A DNA stretch of 61,218 nt from Clostridia bacterium (GTDB lineage: Bacteria > Bacillota > Clostridia > Oscillospirales > Acutalibacteraceae). The DNA lies in NCBI GenBank assembly GCA_017516965.1, contig JAFXAP010000011.1, positions 1 through 61,218 on the forward strand. The letters run 5' to 3'. This document shows, piece after piece, positions 25,530 through 34,082 of the stretch (its first letter is position 1; every line of letters starts with the position of its first letter). The translations under genes were made by a program, and so were the position numbers. The notes under the pieces are model-generated. The model did no database searches, had not been told where the DNA came from, and worked only from the letters and a program-made list of their open reading frames with translations.

Positions 25530-26132
25530 ATGCCTGATTTTTCTTATGAAAAGGAAGCATACAGCAAGGGTTATAAACTTGTGTGTGGTGTTGATGAGGC
25601 TGGTCGCGGTCCGCTTGCAGGTCCTGTTTGCGCGGCGGCTGTTATTTTGCCCGAAAACTGTGAAATTGATGGGCTTAACGACTCAAAAAAAATCAGCGAA
25701 AAAAAGCGTGAAATGCTTTATGATATAATAATTGAAAAAGCTGTTGCATATAGCATTGCATACGGCACATTGGAAGAAATTGAAGAGCATAATATTTTAG
25801 AGGCAACATATATTGCTATGAACCGCGCAATAGATGGCTTAGATATCAAATCAGATTTTGCTTTAATAGACGGTAACAGAGTACCTAAGGGTATTAAAAT
25901 TCCTTGTGAAACGGTGGTAAAAGGTGATTCAAAATCATTTTCTATTGCTGCGGCATCAATTCTTGCCAAGGTAACCCGTGACCGATTGATGCTGGAATAC
26001 GATAAAAAGTACCCTCAGTATCTTTTTGCAAAGCATAAAGGTTATGGTACCAAAGCGCACTATGATGCCATTAAACAACACGGCGTGTGCGAAATTCACC
26101 GCCTGTCTTTTTTAAAAAATGTACTCGGGTAA
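25530..26132 (+). CDS. rnhB: Ribonuclease HII
   Basis: Removes ribonucleotides and RNA of RNA-DNA hybrids. The 200-aa protein has the catalytic Asp-Glu in GVDEAGRGPLAGPV (residues ~19-32), LNDSKKIS, and the conserved SIAAASILAKVTRDRLM and HKGYGTKAHYDAI. It begins 1 base after rbgA with AAAGGG upstream and overlaps yraN by 14 bases. Confidence 0.97.
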   Translation: MPDFSYEKEAYSKGYKLVCGVDEAGRGPLAGPVCAAAVILPENCEIDGLNDSKKISEKKREMLYDIIIEKAVAYSIAYGTLEEIEEHNILEATYIAMNRAIDGLDIKSDFALIDGNRVPKGIKIPCETVVKGDSKSFSIAAASILAKVTRDRLMLEYDKKYPQYLFAKHKGYGTKAHYDAIKQHGVCEIHRLSFLKNVLG

Positions 26133-26499
26133 TGAGCGTTCCGCTTTGCTTGGAAAAGCGGGAGAAGACTTTGTAGCACAGTACCTAAAGTCACAAGGCT
26201 ACATAATTATTAAACGCAATTGGCGTGACAGCCGTTATGGAGAATTAGATATCGTTGCCGAAAACCGTGAGTGTATTGCCTTTGTAGAGGTAAAAACAAG
26301 GCAAAAAAATTCACTTGTTAGCGGCGCTGAAGCGGTTGATTTGTCAAAACAGCAAAGAACCAAAAATGCGGCGCATAACTTTATGCGAAAACTTAGAACA
26401 AAATTACCGCCAAGACTTGATGTTGCAGAAGTTACTGTAATCTCTGAAAAAGACGGAGTATTTCAATTTAAAATAAATTATATCGAAAATGCTTTTTAG
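26119..26499 (+). CDS. yraN: YraN family endonuclease-like protein (UPF0102)
   Basis: A 126-aa protein with the restriction-endonuclease-like fold of the YraN family. It has GKAGEDFVAQYLKSQGYIII, then the putative nuclease core GELDIVAENRECIAFVEVKTR (Asp...Glu-x-Lys). It usually lies next to rnhB, as here. The role in vivo is not firmly known; a link to DNA repair or recombination is suspected in the literature. The ATG lies inside rnhB, giving a 14-base overlap. Confidence 0.93.
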   Translation: MYSGNERSALLGKAGEDFVAQYLKSQGYIIIKRNWRDSRYGELDIVAENRECIAFVEVKTRQKNSLVSGAEAVDLSKQQRTKNAAHNFMRKLRTKLPPRLDVAEVTVISEKDGVFQFKINYIENAF

Positions 26500-26508
26500 G
26501 GTGATTTT

Positions 26509-27378
26509 TTGAATTTTTTTGATTTGCATTGTGATACGGCATATAGATGCTATAATGAGCATCTGCAGTTTACTGATAACTCTCTTGCAGTTACGCCGCA
26601 AAAGGCTTTTTGCTTTGAAAAATGGCATCAATGCTTTGCAATTTTTATAAAAGACGGTATTAATAATCCGTTTGAATATTATAAAAACACGCTTGAAAAT
26701 TTTAAACTTGAGTTAACAAACAAGCCGGGTAATCTTACTCCAATTTTTACTGTTGAGGGCGGTTTGTTAATAGAAGATAAATTAAGTCGTGTTGAAATTA
26801 TGCATAAGGATGGTATTCGCGCTTTGACATTAACCTGGAACGGTGAAAACCAAATTGCTGGTGGCGCCGATACAGACGTTGGTCTTAAAGAATTTGGAAA
26901 ACAGGTGATAGCGGAGCTTAACCGTTTTGATATAGCTGTTGATTTGTCGCATCTTAATAAAAGGTCTTTTTATGATGCAATCGAACTTTCAAACAAACCA
27001 ATTATTACACACTCTTGTCTTGAATCGGTTAATAAGCATAGACGAAATATTGACAACAATCAATTAAAGTTGCTTGTACAAAAGGGCGGAATTTTTGGAC
27101 TTTGTTTCTATCCTGTATTTTTGGGTGAGGGCGATGTTTATGAGCAGATATACAAAAATATTTTTAACATTCTTGATATGGGGTTTGAAGACAGTTTAAG
27201 TCTAGGTTCTGATTTTGATGGCGCTGATATGTCTAAAAATTTTTATGATATTTCGGCAGTACCGACGCTTTATGAATATTTAATATTGAAAAGAATTGAT
27301 GAAAAAATACTGAATAAAATTTTCTTTGAAAATGCATATAACTTTTTTTGCAAGGGGAAAAACAATGAATTACGTTAG
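26509..27378 (+). CDS. Membrane dipeptidase family (M19) metallopeptidase
   Basis: Predicted zinc dipeptidase of the renal dipeptidase family, possibly acting on D-amino-acid-containing dipeptides. The 289-aa protein has the metal motif DLHCD (residues ~5-9), Glu in FTVEGGL, His in VDLSH and ITHSC, and the terminal GSDFDG. No signal peptide is seen, so it is cytoplasmic. The start is TTG 26509 with AGGGTGA 7 bases upstream. It follows yraN by 9 bases and overlaps thrC by 14, so it is inside the rplS operon. Confidence 0.9.
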   Translation: MNFFDLHCDTAYRCYNEHLQFTDNSLAVTPQKAFCFEKWHQCFAIFIKDGINNPFEYYKNTLENFKLELTNKPGNLTPIFTVEGGLLIEDKLSRVEIMHKDGIRALTLTWNGENQIAGGADTDVGLKEFGKQVIAELNRFDIAVDLSHLNKRSFYDAIELSNKPIITHSCLESVNKHRRNIDNNQLKLLVQKGGIFGLCFYPVFLGEGDVYEQIYKNIFNILDMGFEDSLSLGSDFDGADMSKNFYDISAVPTLYEYLILKRIDEKILNKIFFENAYNFFCKGKNNELR

Positions 27379-28852
27379 TACGAGAAATAATGAAGTTAAG
27401 GTTTCTTCGGCTTTTGCTATAGCGCATGGTATATCGGTAGAGGGTGGACTTTATGTTCCTGAAAATATACCTGTTTTAAGTGATGAAGAATTTGCTGCAC
27501 TTTCAAAACTTGACTATAAAGGCAAAGCTGAATATGTGCTTAAAAAATACCTTACAGATTTTACTGATGAAGAAATCTCTCATTGTGTAAACGGGGCATA
27601 TACCGGAAGTTTTGATGACGAATTACCTGCGCCGATTGCGCAACTTGGTGAAAATATAAATATTCTTGAATTGTGGCACGGCCCAACCTGCGCCTTTAAA
27701 GATTTGGCGCTTCAACTGTTACCATATTTGCTTACAACCTCTACAAAGAAAACGGCTGATGGTAAAAAGACGGTTATTCTTGTTGCAACTTCGGGTGATA
27801 CAGGTAAGGCTGCGCTTGAAGGTTTTAAAGATGTTGACAATACTGAGATTATCGTTTTTTACCCAAGTGAAGGCGTAAGCCCGATGCAAAAACTTCAGAT
27901 GGATTCACAAAAGGGTAAAAACGTTCATGTTTGCGCTATAAAGGGTAATTTTGACGATGCTCAGTCAGGTGTAAAAAAGATATTCACTGATAGTGAGATT
28001 AAAAACACACTTGCTCAAAACGGAATGGAGTTTTCCTCGGCAAACTCTATTAATTGGGGTCGTCTTGTACCGCAAATTATTTACTATATTTCAGCTTATT
28101 GCGATATGTTATCAAAGGGCGACGACTTAAGCGATGGCTTTAATATTGTTGTACCTACAGGTAATTTTGGTAACATTTTAGCGGCCTATTACGCTAAGAA
28201 AATGGGTGTGCCAGTTAACAAGCTTATTTGCGCGTCTAATGCTAACCGCGTTCTTACCGACTTTATAAATACCGGTGTTTATGACCGCAATCGTGATTTT
28301 TATACAACAATGTCTCCTTCTATGGACATACTAATATCAAGCAATCTTGAGCGTATGCTTTATATACTCGCAGACGGCGATGACAAATATATTGCAAAAT
28401 TGCAAAATAACCTTGCTAATGAAGGTAAGTTTACAGTTAATGATGATGTTTTTTCAAAATTGCAATCTCTTTTTTACGGTGCGTGTTGTGATGATGAGGG
28501 AACACTCAAAACAATAAAAAACACTTTTGAAAAATACGGTTATCTTTGTGATACGCATACTGCAGTTGCCATTAATGCATACGAGCAATATCTTAATAAT
28601 ACAGGAGATAACAGACCTGTTATAATTGCTTCGACAGCGTCGCCTTATAAATTTGCCAAGAGTGTTTTGTCAGCATTGTCGTGCGATATCCCCGAAAACG
28701 AATTTGACACTGTTGATGCGCTTACAGAACTTACTAACGTTACAGTACCTACACCGCTTGCAGAACTTAAAAATGCTGTTGTACGTTTTAAAGATATTTA
28801 TGATAAGGATGATATGTACAAAGCTGTTTGCAACTGTTTGAAAATAAACTAA
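27365..28852 (+). CDS. thrC: Threonine synthase
   Basis: PLP enzyme converting O-phosphohomoserine to threonine. The 495-aa protein is of the longer type (yeast/clostridial/E. coli-like), with an N-terminal domain starting YVSTRNN, the PLP lysine in TCAFKDLALQLLPY, phosphate-binding VATSGDTGKAAL and GNFGNILAAYYAK. ATG 27365 has AAGGGG upstream and lies inside the dipeptidase end; a longer frame from 27326 is not used. A strong terminator follows directly. Confidence 0.95.
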   Translation: MNYVSTRNNEVKVSSAFAIAHGISVEGGLYVPENIPVLSDEEFAALSKLDYKGKAEYVLKKYLTDFTDEEISHCVNGAYTGSFDDELPAPIAQLGENINILELWHGPTCAFKDLALQLLPYLLTTSTKKTADGKKTVILVATSGDTGKAALEGFKDVDNTEIIVFYPSEGVSPMQKLQMDSQKGKNVHVCAIKGNFDDAQSGVKKIFTDSEIKNTLAQNGMEFSSANSINWGRLVPQIIYYISAYCDMLSKGDDLSDGFNIVVPTGNFGNILAAYYAKKMGVPVNKLICASNANRVLTDFINTGVYDRNRDFYTTMSPSMDILISSNLERMLYILADGDDKYIAKLQNNLANEGKFTVNDDVFSKLQSLFYGACCDDEGTLKTIKNTFEKYGYLCDTHTAVAINAYEQYLNNTGDNRPVIIASTASPYKFAKSVLSALSCDIPENEFDTVDALTELTNVTVPTPLAELKNAVVRFKDIYDKDDMYKAVCNCLKIN

Positions 28853-28854
28853 AA

Positions 28855-28888
28855 AATATCCGACTCGCTGACGAGTCGGATATTCTTG
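28855..28888. terminator. Bidirectional terminator between thrC and the DUF1540 gene
   Basis: AATATCCGACTCG and CGAGTCGGATATT form a perfect 13-bp stem with loop CTGA. The flanking A-run and T residues serve both convergent genes. Confidence 0.88.
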
Positions 28889-28893
28889 CAAGA

Positions 28894-29061
28894 TTACTGT
28901 CTTGATTTGAATGTATCACAACAAGTCTCGCTACAGGTGCTTGCGGTTCTGTTACCAACCTGAATGTTGCCTGCTGAGCAAGAATCGTTTTCAGTGTGAT
29001 GCACACAATTTTTAACCGAGCATTTAATACAAGTTTCGGTCTTGCATTTTGACATATCCAT
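28894..29061 (-). CDS. DUF1540 family Cys-rich small protein
   Basis: A 55-aa protein with eight Cys (CKTETCIKCSVKNC, then SCSAG, TCSETCC), probably metal-binding. It matches the small Cys-rich DUF1540 family of spore-forming Clostridia and Bacilli. The ATG at 29061 follows AAAGGAT on the minus strand; the frame runs on to 29130 but without a site. It is single-gene and divergent from the phosphoesterase. The function is unknown. Confidence 0.82.
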   Translation of the reverse strand: MDMSKCKTETCIKCSVKNCVHHTENDSCSAGNIQVGNRTASTCSETCCDTFKSRQ

Positions 29062-29148
29062 TTTTATCACAAATCCTTTCCGGCTCTTAGCCAAATATAT
29101 TATTTGTTTTTTTATAAAATTTATACTCAAAGTAGGTGAAACTCAGAT

Positions 29149-29856
29149 ATGAAATTATTTGCAATTGCTGATTTGCATTTGCCACTTGCCGTTCATAAAC
29201 CAATGGATATTTTTGGCGGTTGGGATAATTATGTTGAAAGAATTGAAAAAAATTGGAAAAAATTAGTCAATGAAAATGATACTGTTGTTATCGGTGGCGA
29301 TATTTCGTGGAGTAGTTCATTGTCTGAGGCAATTCCTGATTTTGATTTTATAAATAAACTTCCCGGTAAAAAAATAGTTTTAAAGGGCAATCACGATTAT
29401 TGGTGGGGTACTGCTAATAAAATAAATGAATTTTTAAAAGAAAATAATTTTGATACTATCAATATTTTGCACAACAACGCTTATTCTGATGAAAAGATAG
29501 CAATTTGCGGAACACGTGGCTGGATATATGACGGAACAGGAGAAAAAGATTTAAAGGTTATTGCGCGTGAAGCGTCGCGACTTGAAACATCAATAAAACA
29601 AGCCGTAGATAGTGGCGTTAAACCTTACGTGTTTTTACACTACCCACCGGCATATGCTGAATTTGTTTGTGAAGAGATTATTGCTGTGCTTAAAAAATAT
29701 GATATTGATTCCGTCTATTACGGACACATACACGGAAAAGGAATTTATAACACAATTGATGAGCACGACGGTATAAAACTAAAATTAATTGCAGCTGACG
29801 GCGTTGATTTTACACCCGTACTTGTAACTGCTTGTGGAAACTTTGAAAAAATATAG
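29149..29856 (+). CDS. Calcineurin-like metallophosphoesterase
   Basis: A 235-aa phosphoesterase with the full set of dimetal motifs: IADLHL (residues ~5-10), GGDISW, KGNHDYWWG (~residue 83), FLHYPP and YGHIHG. It belongs to the clostridial group often annotated as ser/thr phosphatase-like. The substrate is unknown. AGGTGA precedes the ATG. A separate promoter region follows, so it is transcribed alone. Confidence 0.9.
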   Translation: MKLFAIADLHLPLAVHKPMDIFGGWDNYVERIEKNWKKLVNENDTVVIGGDISWSSSLSEAIPDFDFINKLPGKKIVLKGNHDYWWGTANKINEFLKENNFDTINILHNNAYSDEKIAICGTRGWIYDGTGEKDLKVIAREASRLETSIKQAVDSGVKPYVFLHYPPAYAEFVCEEIIAVLKKYDIDSVYYGHIHGKGIYNTIDEHDGIKLKLIAADGVDFTPVLVTACGNFEKI

Positions 29857-29897
29857 CTTTATCTATTGTATTAATTAATATTGTCAGTAAAAAAGCC

Positions 29898-29925
29898 TTG
29901 CATTTTTTGCAAATTATGGTATAAT
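29898..29925 (+). promoter_or_regulatory. Promoter of tig-clpP-clpX
   Basis: TTGCAT at 29898-29903 and TATAAT at 29920-29925 are spaced 16 bases, with TGG before the -10. I see no CtsR- or CIRCE-type operator, so heat-shock control is not evident. Confidence 0.72.
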
Positions 29926-29975
29926 CATTTTAATTTATTATGGAGTCTTGCGGACTTTATGCGGAGGTAAAAAAT

Positions 29976-31316
29976 ATGACTTTAAAAGAAACTAAAAAAC
30001 TTGAAACAAATCGTTATCAACTTGAAATTATTATTGATGGCGAACAGTTTCGCGATGCTATTAAACAGGCATATCGCAAAGAGGGCAAAAAGATAAATGT
30101 TCCCGGTTTTAGAAAGGGTAAAGCACCACTTCACATTATTGAAACATACTATGGCAGTGAAGTTTTCTTTGAAGATGCTTTAAATCTTCTTTATGCTGAT
30201 GCAGTTGAGGCTGCAATAAACGAATCAGGTCTTAAGGTTATTGATGACAAAATGGACTTTGATCTTATTTCTATTTCTAAGGAAGATGGTGTAGATTTTA
30301 AGGTAAGTGTTACTACATACCCTGAAATTGAACTCGAAGCATACAAAGGTCTTAAAGCAGAGCGTCCTTTAGTTAAGGTTGAAGCTGCTGAAGTAAATGC
30401 TGAAATAAAATCATTACAGGAACGCAACGCGCGTATGGTATCTGTTGAAGACAGAGCTGCAAAGAAAGGCGATACAGTTGTAATTGATTTTGAAGGCTTT
30501 AAAGATGGTGTTGCTTTTGACGGCGGTAAAGCTGAAGGTCATTCATTAGAATTGGGTTCAGGCCAGTTTATTCCCGGTTTTGAAGATCAGATTATCGGTA
30601 AAAATATCGATGATGAATTTGATGTTAACGTTACTTTCCCGGAAGAATACGGCGCAGAAGATTTAGCAGGTCAACCTGCAGTATTTAAGGTAAAACTTCA
30701 CGAAATCAAACTTCGTGAACTTCCTGCAGCAGATGATGAATTTGCTAAGGATGTAAGCGAATTTGACACTCTCAAAGAACTTAAGGCAGAACTTAAGAAA
30801 AAGGCTCTTGAGCGCAAGAAAAAGGCTGCCGAAGAAGCTGTTGAAAACATTCTTGTTCAGCAAATCGTTGATGGTATTAAGGGCGAAATTCCTGAGGCTA
30901 TGTTTACAAATCGTCTTAACCAGTCGGTTGAAGAATTTGGCTATCGTTTACAGTCACAGGGTATGAACCTTGACTTATACTTGCAGTACACCGGTAGCAC
31001 AATTGAACAGTTCCGTGAAACCTTCCGTCCACAAGCAGAAATGCAGGTTAAATATCGTCTTGCACTCGAAAAGATTGTTGAACTTGAAGGCATCAAGGCT
31101 GACGAAGAGGCTGTTGAAGCAGAATTTGCTAAGATTGCTGAAGGCTACGGCGTAGAAGTTGATAAAGTTAAGGCAGTAATTCCTGCAAGCGAAGTTGAAA
31201 AAGATGTTGCAGTAGGTAAGGCAATTGACTTTGTAAAGGCTAACGCTGTTATTACAGACGCGGTTGACGAGAAGAAAGAAGCAAAAAAAGCTGCTGCTAA
31301 GAAGACCGAAGAATAA
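29976..31316 (+). CDS. tig: Trigger factor (ribosome-associated chaperone, peptidyl-prolyl isomerase)
   Basis: Folds nascent chains at the ribosome exit tunnel. The 446-aa protein has the ribosome-binding signature GFRKGKAP (~residues 43-50), a central FKBP domain (AKKGDTVVIDFEGF, then LELGSGQFIPGFEDQIIGK) and the helical C-terminal arms. The tail is Lys/Ala-rich. ATG 29976 follows GGAGG. It heads the tig-clpP-clpX operon, the usual arrangement. Confidence 0.97.
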   Translation: MTLKETKKLETNRYQLEIIIDGEQFRDAIKQAYRKEGKKINVPGFRKGKAPLHIIETYYGSEVFFEDALNLLYADAVEAAINESGLKVIDDKMDFDLISISKEDGVDFKVSVTTYPEIELEAYKGLKAERPLVKVEAAEVNAEIKSLQERNARMVSVEDRAAKKGDTVVIDFEGFKDGVAFDGGKAEGHSLELGSGQFIPGFEDQIIGKNIDDEFDVNVTFPEEYGAEDLAGQPAVFKVKLHEIKLRELPAADDEFAKDVSEFDTLKELKAELKKKALERKKKAAEEAVENILVQQIVDGIKGEIPEAMFTNRLNQSVEEFGYRLQSQGMNLDLYLQYTGSTIEQFRETFRPQAEMQVKYRLALEKIVELEGIKADEEAVEAEFAKIAEGYGVEVDKVKAVIPASEVEKDVAVGKAIDFVKANAVITDAVDEKKEAKKAAAKKTEE

Positions 31317-31371
31317 TTTGTTTATAACACAAAAATTTAGTTCATAATATTTAGTATTGGAGGTAATTGCT

Positions 31372-31959
31372 ATGGATATGACTTTAATCCCTTATGTTGT
31401 TGAGCAAACAAGCCGAGGCGAACGTTCTTATGACATTTTTTCTCGCTTGCTTAACGATAGAATTATTATGCTTAACGGTCAGGTTGATGACGCTAGCGCA
31501 AGTGTTATTATTGCTCAACTTTTGTTCCTTGAAGGGCAGGATCCTGACAAAGATATTAGTTTTTATATCAATAGTCCCGGTGGCTCTGTGTCTGCAGGTC
31601 TTGCAATTTATGATACAATGCAGTACATCAAGTGTGATGTAAGCACAATATGTATGGGTATGGCTGCATCTATGGGCGCATTCTTATTATCATCTGGCGC
31701 AAAGGGTAAACGCTATGCTTTGCCAAACAGCGAGATTATGATTCATCAGCCTTTAGGTGGCGCGCAAGGTCAGGCGAGTGACATTATTATTCACGCTAAT
31801 CACATCAAGCGCACACGTAGCAACCTCAATAAAATCTTATCTGAAAATACCGGTAAACCGATTGAAGTTATCGAGCAAGATACTGAACGCGACAACTTTA
31901 TGACTGCTGCTGAGGCTGCAGAATACGGTCTTATTGATAAGGTTATTACAAAAAGATAA
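31372..31959 (+). CDS. clpP: ATP-dependent Clp protease proteolytic subunit
   Basis: Serine peptidase chamber of the ClpXP and ClpCP proteases. The 195-aa protein has a catalytic triad of Ser100 (GMAASMGAF), His125 (MIHQP) and Asp170 (EQDTERDNF). ATG 31372 follows GGAGG, with a second Met at residue 3. It lies between tig and clpX. Confidence 0.98.
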   Translation: MDMTLIPYVVEQTSRGERSYDIFSRLLNDRIIMLNGQVDDASASVIIAQLLFLEGQDPDKDISFYINSPGGSVSAGLAIYDTMQYIKCDVSTICMGMAASMGAFLLSSGAKGKRYALPNSEIMIHQPLGGAQGQASDIIIHANHIKRTRSNLNKILSENTGKPIEVIEQDTERDNFMTAAEAAEYGLIDKVITKR

Positions 31960-31970
31960 GAGGTATTTTT

Positions 31971-33206
31971 ATGTCAAAAGACATAGATAGAGAAATACGT
32001 TGTTCATTTTGCGGAAAAACACAAGATGAGGTTATGCGTCTTGTGGAAGGTCCGGGTGTATATATCTGCGACAATTGCATAAATTTTTGTTCTTCATTGC
32101 TTTTTGATGATGAAAAAGCTTTTAACGACAAAAAGAAAAATAAAAAGCAACCTGAAAAGGTTTTGCCAAAACCACAAGAAATTAAAGAAAAACTTGATGA
32201 ATATGTAATTGGTCAGGATGAGGCTAAAAAAACACTTGCAGTAGCGGTATACAACCACTATAAACGTGTTTATAAAAACGAAAATCTTGATGTTGAGCTT
32301 GCTAAAAGTAATGTGCTGATGCTCGGTCCTACCGGTGTTGGTAAAACATTACTTGCGCAAACTTTAGCTAAAATTCTTGATGTGCCGATTGCTATAACTG
32401 ACGCTACAACTTTAACTGAAGCAGGTTACGTTGGTGAAGATGTCGAAAATATACTTTTGCGTCTTATTCAAGCTGCAGATTATGATATCGAAAAGGCTGA
32501 ACACGGTATTATTTACGTTGATGAAATTGATAAAATTTCTCGCAAAAGTGAAAATGCCTCAATCACACGTGATGTAAGCGGTGAGGGTGTTCAACAAGCT
32601 CTTCTTAAAATTCTTGAGGGAACGGTTTCTAATGTGCCACCTCAAGGTGGAAGAAAGCATCCGCAACAAGAGTTTATTCAGATTGATACTACAAATATAC
32701 TCTTTATTTGCGCCGGCGCATTTGACGGCATTGATAAGGTTATCGAGCGTCGTATGGGCGGCAGTAGTTTAGGTTTTGGCGCAGATGTTAAATCACCTAA
32801 AAGTTTTGAAGCACAGCAACTTTCAAAATTTGCTACGCATCAAGACTTGGTAAAATTCGGTCTTATACCGGAACTCGTGGGTAGATTGCCTGTAATTACC
32901 AGCCTTGACTCTATGGATAAGGAGACACTTATTCGCATAATGACTGAACCCAAAAACTCAATTATTAAGCAGTATCAGGCTCTTTTTGCGCTTGATAACA
33001 TACAATTAGAGTTTGAGCAGGAAGCATTACAAAAAATTGCTGAGCGCACGATAGAAAACAAAACGGGCGCCAGAGGTTTGCGTTCTATTATTGAAGGTGT
33101 TCTTCAGGATTTGATGTTTGAAATGCCTTCAAGTAGTGATGTTGAAAAAATAATTATAACCTCAGATACTGTTGACAACGGTAATGCTAAAATAATTAAT
33201 AAATAA
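31971..33206 (+). CDS. clpX: ATP-dependent Clp protease ATP-binding subunit ClpX
   Basis: AAA+ unfoldase delivering substrates to ClpP. The 411-aa protein has the N-terminal zinc-binding domain with Cys11, Cys14, Cys33 and Cys36, Walker [12 protein letters not shown] (~residue 116), Walker [10 protein letters not shown], the [19 protein letters not shown] sensor region and the pore/ClpP-contact IGF-type loop region [14 protein letters not shown] precedes the ATG, 11 bases after clpP. Confidence 0.98.
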   Translation: MSKDIDREIRCSFCGKTQDEVMRLVEGPGVYICDNCINFCSSLLFDDEKAFNDKKKNKKQPEKVLPKPQEIKEKLDEYVIGQDEAKKTLAVAVYNHYKRVYKNENLDVELAKSNVLMLGPTGVGKTLLAQTLAKILDVPIAITDATTLTEAGYVGEDVENILLRLIQAADYDIEKAEHGIIYVDEIDKISRKSENASITRDVSGEGVQQALLKILEGTVSNVPPQGGRKHPQQEFIQIDTTNILFICAGAFDGIDKVIERRMGGSSLGFGADVKSPKSFEAQQLSKFATHQDLVKFGLIPELVGRLPVITSLDSMDKETLIRIMTEPKNSIIKQYQALFALDNIQLEFEQEALQKIAERTIENKTGARGLRSIIEGVLQDLMFEMPSSSDVEKIIITSDTVDNGNAKIINK

Positions 33207-33240
33207 TTTAAGAGAGGCTGTTTTAAGTCTCTCTTAAAAT
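33207..33240. terminator. Terminator between clpX and sigK (convergent)
   Basis: TTTAAGAGAG and CTCTCTTAAA form a 10-bp stem with a 12-base loop. The right arm overlaps the sigK stop codon. Confidence 0.8.
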
Positions 33241-33911
33241 TTTTCTTTTAGTTTTTGTAAGGCTGCCGTTTCAATTCGTGATACATAACTTCTTGAAATT
33301 TTTAATTTTTTTGCAATTTCACGTTGTGTTTGCTCTTTTTCTCCATCAATACCATAGCGCATTTTAATTATTTTAAGTTCTCTGTCGTCTAAAGTTCCGT
33401 TTAATAATACGCGTAACTTTTGTAATTTAATTTTAGTATCTATTTCATCATCAATATTTGTTTCATCGGCAATAATATCAATTAATGTAAGAGTATTGCC
33501 ATTTTTATCAGTATCAATAGGATCGCTGATGTAAACATCTTGTGAGTACTTTTTATTGTTTCGGAAGTGCATTAAAATTTCGTTTTCAATACAACGTGCA
33601 GCATAGGTTGCAAGACGGATTTTTTTATCACTTTTAAAGGTATTGATCGCTTTTATCAGACCAATTGTGCCTATAGAAATTAAATCATCCTGATCATCCG
33701 CAGTGTAATATTTTTTTACAACATGGGCAACTAAACGCAGATTATGTTCTATTAATTCATCACGCGCGTTTTTGTCACCTGAATCTTTAAGTATCAGCAG
33801 TTCTGCTTCGCGTTTTGCTGAAAGCGGCGGTGGAAAACACCCTGCATTTGTAACGTGAAGCGCTAAATAAAATAGATTAGATATAATTTGTAAAACAGTT
33901 TGAAAAAACAT
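33234..33911 (-). CDS. sigK: Sporulation sigma factor SigK, with pro-sequence
   Basis: Late mother-cell sigma factor for spore coat genes. The 225-aa protein begins with a hydrophobic ~24-residue segment (MFFQTVLQIISNLFYLALHV) like the pro-sequence of B. subtilis pro-sigma-K, then FPPPLSAKREAELL. Region 2 follows (EHNLRLVAHVVKKYYTADDQDDLISIGTIGL-type core) and region 4 has SRSYVSRIETAALQKLKEKF. The ATG at 33911 has GGGGGAT upstream. The gene is continuous and not split by a skin-type element. A pro-sequence implies activation by a SpoIVFB-type intramembrane protease, which is not in the window. Confidence 0.92.
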   Translation of the reverse strand: MFFQTVLQIISNLFYLALHVTNAGCFPPPLSAKREAELLILKDSGDKNARDELIEHNLRLVAHVVKKYYTADDQDDLISIGTIGLIKAINTFKSDKKIRLATYAARCIENEILMHFRNNKKYSQDVYISDPIDTDKNGNTLTLIDIIADETNIDDEIDTKIKLQKLRVLLNGTLDDRELKIIKMRYGIDGEKEQTQREIAKKLKISRSYVSRIETAALQKLKEKF

Positions 33912-33990
33912 ATAAATCCCCCTTAACAAAATATATGAAAAATGCTCGACAAAAAATCAAAAAAATGTGTAAAAAAACATAGTTTTTTGA

Positions 33991-34019
33991 TTGACAACAA
34001 ATATGTATTATGATAATAT
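33991..34019 (+). promoter_or_regulatory. Promoter of the pyrimidine operon
   Basis: TTGACA at 33991-33996 and TAATAT at 34014-34019 are spaced 17 bases, with TGA directly before the -10. The leader to pyrC is only ~55 bases and lacks an obvious PyrR-type attenuator. Confidence 0.8.
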
Positions 34020-34082
34020 ATATAAGATAAAATTGTATAAGTATGCGAATATAAATTTTGTTTTATGAAAGGAAGGTTTAAA

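Noticed and set aside
34020-34082. PyrR-type attenuator before pyrC
   Set aside because: No terminator/anti-terminator pair or PyrR-binding loop is visible in this short leader.
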